The position numbers and the translations under genes are program-made. DNA of 64,000 bases. It comes from Cryphonectria parasitica EP155. Taxonomy: Eukaryota > Ascomycota > Sordariomycetes > Diaporthales > Cryphonectriaceae. The stretch lies in assembly GCF_011745365.1 (NCBI RefSeq), contig NW_024468913.1, positions 1,674,001-1,738,000 on the forward strand, given 5' to 3'. Of the stretch, positions 56,037-64,000 are shown one piece after another (the first letter of the stretch is position 1; the number at the start of each line of letters is the position of its first letter). The notes under the pieces were generated by a model. It did not search any database and was not told the origin of the DNA. It saw only the letters and a list, made by a program, of their open reading frames with translations.

Positions 56037-58990
56037 TCAACGCTTTTCCTGTCTCTTTGTATTCCGGATTTGCTTGGTCTCTTCGACAAGTTCGTCCCAC
56101 GTCTTTCTCAACCATTTCTGAATGTTTTTTGCGCCCTTCTCATCCCGGATCTTTTGAGCTGGGACCAGAAGTATGCCGAATTTTCCTTTATCGATTTCTT
56201 GCTCTGCCTTGTTCAATTCCGGATCAGCACCATTGAGCAGGAGAAATTCCATCATCTTAGCACCCTCGATGGATGTCTGCTTTGCAACGCGTTGTAGTGC
56301 TGTCAGTTGCTTGGGATCATGTTGGGCGTTGACATCGGCACCTTGCTTAAGCAAGAATGCTGCCAGAGGAATTGAACAGCAGATGTCTGCTACATTTCTG
56401 AGCGTTTGACTTGGCCAATCATTGGTGAAAAGGGGGACTAGTCCAGATTCCCTCCATAGATAGAGCAATTGCAATTCCCCCGCCAAGTGTTTCCTAGATG
56501 CTCTCAGGACTCGCTTTGACCCAAATGCAACTTCCATAGCTGACTTTGGTCTTAATCGCAACCTTGCGCGGAAAGTGTCCATATGGCTTTGAATCCAATT
56601 GACCCAGATTTCCATTCCTTCGGACCAGCCGCTCGACACCAATTGAAAGATGATCATCTCGTAGTGCTCTCTCAATGACTTAGCTTGATCCGGCGCGTCA
56701 GCCGTTTGAGGCAGAAAGTGTCTGAAGGTACTCTGATTGCATCCCTTGATTGATTCAACGATATAGTCTGTAACGATATAGCCTATTGGTCTATATGCAT
56801 AGAGTTGGGTTGGGACCTCAAATAGCTTGAGCATGCCACTTGAGGCTGCAACCCCGGCGAGCTTTAGGAGCGTATCTCGAGAGGACGAAACGTTCGAAAG
56901 GCCATCTGGGAAGGCAGAAAGGACGTCTGGGAAGGCAGACAGGATTGTGTGCACGGCTTCAACTTGGTCTTCTTGGACCAAGTTCAAGAGCAGGGGCATG
57001 ACTCCATCCTCGGTGAGGTTTTGGGTGTCGAAGGTCGGTTGCGGCGGACTGCTTCGATGAGCTTGCTGTAAATGATCTTGCCGCAATTTCTCGGACAAAA
57101 ATCCAATTAGTCCAAATTCGCAGCCTGAAACATCGCATTTCAGAGGTTGATCATGAGATTGTTCATGCGTGTTTCTGTAGGCATGTGTTTGGAAGCCGTG
57201 CTGCCAGTATTTGCATTGCAAAACTCTGCATTGGAAGGGTCGTTGTCCGTACAATTGCAGGATTTGATTACATCTTTCGTGACATTCCGGGTCTGCGTTA
57301 GTGCGCCTGGCCCTCGGTGAACCGCAGAGGATGTCGTCGAAGGTCTGGCGAATGAGCCGAGAAGTGTCCGATGTCGAAAGGGGATCACGTCCATTTTCTT
57401 GGGTATCTGAACAATTATTCGCGTCCATAGATCAGTCAATGTATTCGACACTCAAAAGCTTCATGAAATGAGGAGTATGATCGTACCTTGACTCATCTTG
57501 CCAGTGGAAAGAGAATATGAGTTGCGAAATTGTGAGATTCGGCAGAGAAGTCCATACAGAAGAGGTTGTGTCCTCTTCAACGCCTCAAAATCGGCTTCAT
57601 CCTCGCTGTTATACCGGCTCTCACCCTCAATCTCATCCTCGTCCACCTTGCTAAGATCTTGTATTTTTCTTATTTCCCAAAGCCTCTTAATCGCACGAAC
57701 CAGAACAATTGATGGTTCCGCCGCCTTTGTTGACCGGAGGTACTGACAGACCAGCTCGAACCACATCTTTGTTGAAAAGGCATGAAAGCTGTATTGACCA
57801 GTAAGGACATGCTTTGAACGCTCATCGGGCGGCATGTCGGGGTCATGGTGTTGCTGGCATAAATAGCCTATACATCTCACAGCCAAATCCATAGTGGCCA
57901 GGTTCAAGTCAATCAGCTGTGCTCCAAGGTGGGAGCTGGTGACATATCTGCAGAGTAATTAGCTATAGGTCGATAAATCCTAGCGTGCGTTACATACTCT
58001 TTGGCGGTGAAGTGAACAAAGCGTATGTAGCCATCTGCAGTCTCGACGATTGGGCCGAGAAACTCGACAACGTCGAGCTTTGCCACCATATTAAAGACTT
58101 GGTTCCGGTCGTCAGGCCTTACAACCAATGCTTGGTGAGCTTCCTCAATAGTCAGTGGAGACGGAGAGCATGCGATCCATCCCAGGAGTCTCCGAGTCTG
58201 CTCCACCATTCGCCTGTCCTTTTGCTTTCCCAAGCGTACGATGATACGATGATAACTAAATGGCAGTCGGTCATTTGCAGCTAATTTCACTTCTTTGGGT
58301 CTGGGGCGCTTACGCTGAATCAAGATCTTCCGGGAGGACTGCCAACTCTCTCTCCATTTCTAACAAGTCATGCATTGTGTTGACCATGTCCAAAATGATG
58401 CGAGCGAAGAGGAACATGCCTTTCGCACGACTTGCCAGCGGCACCAGAAGTGTCCTTATCGCGATTTGTGCATGTGGGAGAACTTTGCGAGCCTGGTAAA
58501 TTTCCTGGCTACGTTGACTGACATAGGTCTCAATGCTTCTTTTGTTGTGTTCGTGAACCTGTATTGCGGTTGGTACGTCACCCAGGAGCCGCGTTAGATC
58601 AGCTTCGAGGCGGCTACTGAGGATGAGTCTCAGTGATTCGCATAATTCGACCAGCCTAAGAAGTTCCTGGGCAAGTTTGCCACGCTCCAACTCGTTGATC
58701 TCGTCGACGCCATCAATGACGAGATAGACTGAACCAGTGTAGCGGATCAGAGAAGACAAAAGGTTGCCCGCAGTGGTAAGATTGCTCTTCAGCTCCTCAC
58801 TCATCGATTCGCATACGATAAGTACGAGCTCGTCGTCTCTCCCAACCACTTGACAGACAAGGGAGTGGATTATTGACAATGCTGAAGTTTTGTCGTCCTG
58901 ATATGTCAGAAATCCAAAGGCTGTCTTCCTTTGGATGCTTCTCAATTGGTCGATAATCGTGCTAGAGAGAACTGTCTTGCCTATGTGCAA
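56037..58990 (-). pseudogene. 5'-truncated NLR: NACHT NTPase, C2H2-type fingers, ankyrin end
   Basis: Fungal NLR-type protein as in heterokaryon/self-nonself recognition and innate immunity. Exons 58314-58990, 57998-58255, 57487-57947 and 56037-57406 join in frame for 921 residues. Present: the tail of the P-loop (GKTVLSS), Walker B in YLVIDGVDEI, LILSSRLEAD, the winged-helix RRLLGWIACSPSPLTIEEAH with RFVHFTAKEYV, then two Cys/His zinc-finger-like units (FQCRVLQC...H, LKCDVSGCEFG...H) and ankyrin-like repeats (IPLAAFLLKQGADVNAQHD, EFLLLNGADPEL). Missing: the N-terminal effector/trigger domain and the first P-loop residues; the sequence before GKT is EGLHI, which lacks the usual G-x-P-G spacing. 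No ATG is available. Introns show standard GTAAGC, GTATGT and GTACGA donors. The rest of the frame is unbroken, so the truncation is recent or the 5' end is a missed exon. Confidence 0.75.
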
Positions 58991-59014
58991 TCCTTCGAGA
59001 GCAGAAACAACAAG

Positions 59015-59209
59015 ATGATCACTACGTATCTGGAAACCCGCTACGTGGACCGCGCGAAGCTGAACGACTTGCTGCAGGGCCTATTCGGGCAGGAATACAG
59101 CGTGGAGGTAAGTTCTATTTCGGAGCGCATGGCCCCGGACTTTTTTGCTAATGCTTCGCAGAGTTCGGGAGACACAATCTCAGTGGAGGCACCTAGAGCG
59201 CTCACAGAG
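59015..59209 (+). pseudogene. Unrecognised two-exon gene fragment abutting the NLR break
   Basis: Frame MITTYLETRYVDRAKLNDLL continuing to GQEYSVE (59015-59107), a 54-bp intron with GTAAGT and TTCGCAG, then SSGDTISVEAPRALTE (59162-59209) ending at a GTGAGG donor with no convincing following exon. The two parts read as one small protein domain with alternating hydrophobic positions. I do not recognise the family. It starts within 25 bp of where homology of the NLR on the other strand stops. It may be the 5' remnant of another gene placed there by rearrangement. Confidence 0.4.
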
Positions 59210-61515
59210 GTGAGGTCTTGGATCCCCAGAGATTACTATGTTTTTCCTAACCGGGTCAAACAAGACCGAGAAGAAATCCGTTACAAAGACTAGCAAATGA
59301 ATCGCCTCAGCTGGGAGAAGTGGGAGAGTCTGATAGGGCGCTGTAGGTCGGTAAGCAGGTGCGCCGCAGCGCTGACACTGCAGGATTGGCTCTGACAGTA
59401 GGGGTAGATTTGATATTTAACTCAAGACGAACTTTGGTTTACCGCGTATGAAACACATATCTGCATACAGTGTTCTTATAAAGTGAAATCAGTGTATATT
59501 GCATCCGAATCTTGAATAATCAAGTAGTTCAAGCTCTGAACGACACAGCTTTGAAGCCTTTGATCACTCGGGCTTCTGACGACTCAAATTTCTCGCAATT
59601 GAAGGTCTTGATAACTTTCAAATTGAATCCACAATTAACGTGGCGAGGCCTTGCCTCCTTTCTCAAGGCTCACACAGCAATCAAGTTGAAAATCAAGGAA
59701 CTGTCTGACTATAGATGGCTGGCATGGCTCGAAAGCCGCTTTGGAGCTGAGGAACAAGCTTGGTCAGCCAGCCAGCCAAGCCCGGTGTAAGCCTTATAGC
59801 ACCAATAGCCCTGACATAGGGATTCTTTGCAAACTTAGCGCCGCGGCGCTCTATAGTTTGTCTTCGAAGTGCCCTGGAGTTCGCCTAACGGGCTGCCATG
59901 ATGTTACATATTAGCTCGTGCGGCCAGCGCATGCTGTCCATTCTCCCCGCACATGCAGGTCACGCTTCCAAGCTATCATCACTGAAAGTCAAGCTGAGAC
60001 TCACACTTAGAACTTCAATTGGTCGTGTGAAATTGGTGCAAACATCTAATAAATCTAAGACCCATTATCACGGAACGCGTCCTGTGTAAGTTGCCGCGAC
60101 TGGTATACCCGACCGTGCAGCCGGGCTGGATTAATTATGCAACGCAGCCTATGAGCATGGCCTCCGGATATGTGTGGAAGGATTTCGAGTTCAAACTCCC
60201 GGGCCTCTTCGTCGATGCAACCGAGAGCAGGGTCGGCGTGGTTGTGGCAAACAGAGATCAGAATCAATGGGCAAGCTCCCGAGTTGTGCGCTGCTTTGGA
60301 AGAAGGAAAGCTAATAATGTTGTAAGTGCCTCGTTCGCTGTTAAATCGGGAGTGCTTTGTGGTTGACGGATACCTTGCCCAGAGTTCTCACCGGCACAAC
60401 TCATGGAGCAAGATAGATATCACTGACAACTGTTTCTATACAGCATGTCATCTTGCTGTAATACCATTCTTCTTGCACTTCGTAATTGTAATAGGCAGAA
60501 AATTTTCGTCGAAGGATGAAGACTTCATGTCATGCTACAGCACATTCTCATTAGCAATAAAAGCTTGGTATCCAATCTTGGCAATGGGACAGAGAAGTAC
60601 AGCGAATCACTTTGGGGCAAGCCTTTTTCTTAAGATAACTAATCACTCCCTGTTCTAAGCATTGACACTGATGTACTGGCATCCCTAGGAATATGCTATA
60701 ACGTTCACCACTTTGACTTTCCAGCCATATACCCTGTAGCCATCGTTGTCTGGTTTGTTTTGCGCGCTATTTCGCAGTAAAAGGGCTTGTATGAGCCGAC
60801 AAGTTTCGAGAAAAAAGAGCAAAAAGAAGTAGAAACTCTGATAAGTGTGTGAAAGCACAAAACCCTTTGGCAGCATATTTGCAATGAAGCTATAGTTGCA
60901 TCCATTTTTATTTGAAATGGACGTAGACATCGCAATATATTTGAAGTCAATATGTTAAGCTACAGACAGTCGGAGGTAATTTGATGGAGAAAGCTGCATC
61001 CAGTTTGGATTCTTGGGATGGATGTATATGGGGCTATAATATAAAAATTTGGCTCTAGGTACTAAGTACGGTCTAAGTCCTCGAGTACTTGAATACTTGA
61101 GTACTTAAGCAACAGGTGGTGTGCCTGGGGCAATAATGATGGTGGAAGTAAGGCGACAATGGTGTGCGCCCGCTCTCCGCCTAGCCATGGAAATCAGGGG
61201 ATCCTTGGCAGTTCTGGGCGTGGAACGAGGTGGACTTGGCGCTAGAGCTTCAGTGGCCTGCAGGCCTAGCACAGCCTCAATGGCTCGACGCGGCATGTGG
61301 GAGCGTGACATCAATGGCAACTCGAGGGAAGATGCAACCATGATATTCTACTGCAGTGTGGTACATAACTTGGCACGATTAATGCCTCCACTCATTTTTC
61401 TTCTCCGTCACAAACCAACTCTCTTTGCCGCCGACCGATTTTCCAGTCGACTCGAAACCAGCTGCACGCCCAGCAAACAGAAATATTCTTGCCTGAGAGG
61501 CATCGATTGTTCATC
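59210..61515. other. Unassigned tail of accessory island
   Basis: About 2.3 kb of mixed, partly A/T-rich sequence. Pieces at 59512-59790 and 60091-60320 (WINYATQPMSMASGYVWKDF, then ESRVGVVVANRDQNQW) look protein-like but lack start, end and a recognised family; they may be gene relics. The right end contains the GTAC-rich cluster and the zinc-ribbon gene's leader. Confidence 0.4.
61059..61109. repeat. AGTACTT-rich low-complexity cluster
   Basis: Several copies of AGTACTT / AAGTACT-like words in 50 bp (for example GAGTACTTGAATACTTGAG), self-complementary in part. A similar GTAC-rich cluster lies at about 51430-51500 on the other side of the degraded genes. Confidence 0.7.
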
Positions 61516-61949
61516 ATGTGTATCGTATTCACCTGTGGCGAACATACTTTCAGGAAGCAGGTCGAAGGATACGAGGGCGTTGTCTGTCAGTGTCACAATT
61601 GCGGCAACTACAGCGGCCATATCATCAAGAGCCACCCGTGGTTCACCTTTTGCTTTGTGGTAAGGTGGCGGACAATTTGCTATGATATAACACGTGCTGA
61701 CGAAAACGACAGCCCCTGATCCCCCTCTCCTTCCACGGCTATGTGGACATCGTCTGCAACATCTGCAACTTCGCGCAGCCGCTTGATGCCCGCCCAGATG
61801 TTCAGTCTATGAAAGGGGAGACAGGAGGAGGTGCTAGTGGTGTTCCCTTGCAGCAGCAGCAACAGCAACCTCAAGGACCGCCACAGGGCTGGAACAACCA
61901 GCGCCCTCAGGAGGGAGGCCAGAACCAGGCACCTATGAGGTATGGATGA
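61516..61949 (+). CDS. Small zinc-ribbon protein
   Basis: Exons 61516-61659 and 61713-61949 give 126 residues. It carries two CxxC pairs, CHNC (26-29) and CNIC (63-66), with HPWFTFCFVPLIPLSFHGY between them, the layout of the fungal zinc-ribbon_15 proteins whose aromatic/hydrophobic middle is conserved. The C-terminal ~45 residues are Gln/Gly/Pro-rich with a Q7-like run and are probably disordered. The 53-bp intron (GTAAGG, GCTGAC branch, ACAG) joins FCFV to PLIP, restoring the conserved sequence. Function unknown. It marks return to ordinary conserved gene content right of the island. Confidence 0.82.
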
Positions 61950-63005
61950 GGGTTTGCAATTTGCGGAACCTGTCCACTATCGAGGACCATGTTTATTCTG
62001 GGCGGCGTAATGGCGTTGCGAGCGTGGTGGAGGGTTCGCGCCTTATCAAGTCGAGCTTGAGCTTCAGGCTTTACTGGTTGATGCTCGCGTGCTTGGGAAG
62101 TGCTTCTGATTCTGTATACCCTTGATAAGAATGATGATGATACAGCAATTATCTTAATGAGCTTCGGAAACGAGGTTTCTCCCAGCTGTGGTGTTGTGCG
62201 TCAAGTTCTCGCCAGATGTGTCTCACTTTGCAGCCATGGACAGCCAGCCAGCCGGCCAGACGTGTCGTTTGCATGAGTCTCTCTTCCAGACAATATGAAT
62301 CCCGCTCCCTCTTGCTCATAGACCAAAGTGTTGACCATTCAGACGGTGATCCACCTGCCACAAGCTTCTTGACTGGTGGATCGAGAAAAGCAACAAAGGA
62401 ACAGGGTTAGGGTCTGATTTTCTGCCATGGTGGGGACATGACGTCTGTGCTAAGCCCTGTGAGGGGGAAAGAGAAAAGAGTTAGAGGGAGCTCCACTGGG
62501 CCGCGGCCTTCTTTTTTTGGTACTATTTGGATGGATGACATGGCATATGCGGCATCAGCACCAGCAACCTCCTCCAGTAAACAACATTTACGACATCGAG
62601 AGGCTTTTTGGCCCAATTGATCGAGTTCGCCAATCATGTTCTCTCATCAACCTTGAGGCACCTGCCGCCTTGGATCTCGTGGCCTCTCTGAGGAACGAAG
62701 CACAGACACGCCCAGTCCAATTTCAATTCTTTCAACGAACGACGACGACGTCGACGTTCATCGCAAGGGACACCACCGAATTCGCACGGCAACGGTCACA
62801 AGTTCGTCCAGCACACAAGGAGCATACCTTTCCCACTACACAAGCTCAACGGAACTAACACCTGCTGCTACGACTAAGTCCTAGTCCTTTCGAATCTCGG
62901 GTGACGGCTCGACATTAACAAAGCAGCCCAACCCCTGACTCATTATCCACTATTACGTCTGGCCGTACTCTGCCGCCCCGTAAATCGCCCACCCCCCTTT
63001 CAACA
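61950..63005. other. Intergenic: zinc-ribbon 3' flank and Rmd8-like promoter
   Basis: About 1 kb without recognised gene; frames at 62438-62858 have no conserved motif. A single GGGTTAGGGTC at ~62403-62413 is one telomere-like word only and not a repeat array. Confidence 0.5.
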
Positions 63006-63212
63006 ATGTCTTCAAATAAACGACCCGTCATGGCCCAGCGTCAAGAAACAGGTGCCGCCCTCCCCCCACGAACCTTTTCGCCCATGCACCAGGTCTCCGT
63101 CGAGAGGATCCTGCGTAACGCCACCGAGATCCCCTCCGGTCAGCCTCGCATCCTGCCCGCGCAGCAGCTCCTCCAGCAGCAGCAGCAGCAGCAGCAGCAA
63201 CAGCTCCAGCAA

Positions 63213-63261
<49 letters not shown>

Positions 63262-64000
63262 GGCAGAGGCAGTCAGCGCGCCAGCCGCAGCCCGGATCGA
63301 TCGCCGCAACCCGAGCCGCAGCAAGAGCCGCCGCGAGGAGGACGGATCCCGGCACAGGTGGCAGTATGTCTGGTGTGGTAGACGTGACGAGCAGGCGGGT
63401 GGTGCCGCAGAATTTGCCTCAGCGCACGACGAAAGTCAGCGAGAAGCTGGTGCTCATCCCTGACGCCCCAGATGATGATGATGATGTCGAGGAGGACACC
63501 GCCCTGCTGGAAGGCGAAGACGAGAGGGCCAGGAGGAGGGCAATGGAGCAAGAGGAGGACAGGCCGCTGAGGGATGTGGAGCTGGACGTGCTGAAGAAGC
63601 GTGGTGGTATCCGCGGGAAAAGCTATGCAGAACGGCTGCCCAAACGACAGCGTGCTGAAAAGGTCTCGAGGCTGACAGCCTATTGTACGGCCCAGTCCTT
63701 CAAGATGAAGGCCACGGCTGAGTTCCTGCGGACCAAGCACGAGGCAAAAACAAAACTATACGACGACTGTCTATACGTGGTTTATCACCTCCCGCTTATG
63801 TCCGGCATCGACGGATACCGGGTGCGAAGCAGACCGATCCTCAAGACGCCTGGAACGGGCAAGACGGTGCTGGATCTGGAGATCGAGAGGAGCGAGAGGA
63901 GAGACCATCACTACGGCTACATGGAAGACTACACCGGCAGCCCGCTCTCCTCGGAGAGTCCCTCCGTCCTACACCCTATACCGAGCAGCAGCAGCACCAG
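63006..64000 (+). CDS. Rmd8/DUF155 (YagE) family membrane protein, 5' part
   Basis: Incomplete: runs off the right edge with the frame open for 331 codons. After a disordered N-terminus with a long poly-Gln tract (residues ~57-85), the family's hallmarks appear: QRTTKVSEKLVLIPD, then SYAERLPKRQRAEKVSRLTAYCTAQSF, YDDCLYVVYHLPLMSGIDGYRVRS and KTPGTGKTVLDLEIERSERRDHHYGY. This is the N-terminal half of the fungal Rmd8 / S. pombe Sif2-like branch of DUF155; the C-terminal membrane segments lie outside the window. Yeast Rmd8 is a cytosolic/ER-associated protein needed for sporulation; molecular activity is unknown. ATG chosen because it is the first in frame and lies after a stop-rich leader. Confidence 0.88.
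63174..63260 (+). repeat. CAG/CAA repeat coding poly-glutamine
   Basis: A mostly CAG, partly CAA tract interrupted by CTC codons, in the reading frame of the Rmd8-like gene, giving a Gln-rich run of about 28 residues. Confidence 0.92.

Noticed and set aside
62403..62413. TTAGGG word suggesting a telomere relic
   Set aside because: A single copy, no array; expected by chance.

Overview
The window is nuclear DNA of a filamentous ascomycete (Pezizomycotina), most likely a Sordariomycete. The evidence is short GT-AG introns with a CTGAC-type branch site just before the 3' splice site, moderately GC-rich exons, and typical ascomycete single-copy genes (TFIIA large subunit, Cdc20, IMP dehydrogenase, an IQGAP, RNase P Rpp1, an Rmd8-type DUF155 protein). 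Fungal-specific families are also present: a NACHT/zinc-finger/ankyrin NLR, an NmrA-like reductase, a GFA enzyme and an NCS1 permease. Exon boundaries were deduced by reading frame and splice signals; every intact model below closes in frame.

Layout. 1-3.5 kb: no convincing gene. 3.5-7.8 kb: TFIIA large subunit and an NmrA-like protein, both minus strand. 8.9-14.2 kb: Cdc20 and a kelch-BTB protein, divergent across a shared 1 kb promoter region. 14.7-16 kb: isochorismatase-family hydrolase. 16-22.5 kb: gene-poor, rich in poly-G and dinucleotide tracts, holding one tiny two-exon gene for a predicted 60-residue secreted cysteine-containing peptide (17922-18231). 22.6-26.7 kb: an NCS1 nucleobase-type permease converging on IMP dehydrogenase. 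28.7-33.8 kb: IQGAP. 35.3-38.5 kb: a coiled-coil orphan and an F-box-like protein. 40-45.7 kb: acyltransferase-3, GFA and DUF1295 proteins. 48.6-51.1 kb: a Thr/Ala-rich putative secreted protein and RNase P Rpp1.

51.4-61.5 kb is a different sort of DNA. It holds an SNF2 helicase gene that is almost whole but carries three frameshifts and a stop codon. Next to it is an NLR gene whose frame is open for 921 residues but which starts inside its nucleotide-binding P-loop. Pressed against that broken end is a small unrecognised spliced fragment on the other strand, followed by about 2 kb of unassignable sequence. GTAC-rich low-complexity clusters lie near both edges. I read this as a decaying accessory island between housekeeping genes. 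The window closes with a zinc-ribbon protein and the 5' part of an Rmd8-like gene that runs off the end.

No tRNA, rRNA, CRISPR array or intact transposon was seen. The best candidates for something undescribed are the 60-residue secreted peptide, the P-loop-truncated NLR with its adjoining fragment, and the freshly broken SNF2 gene.
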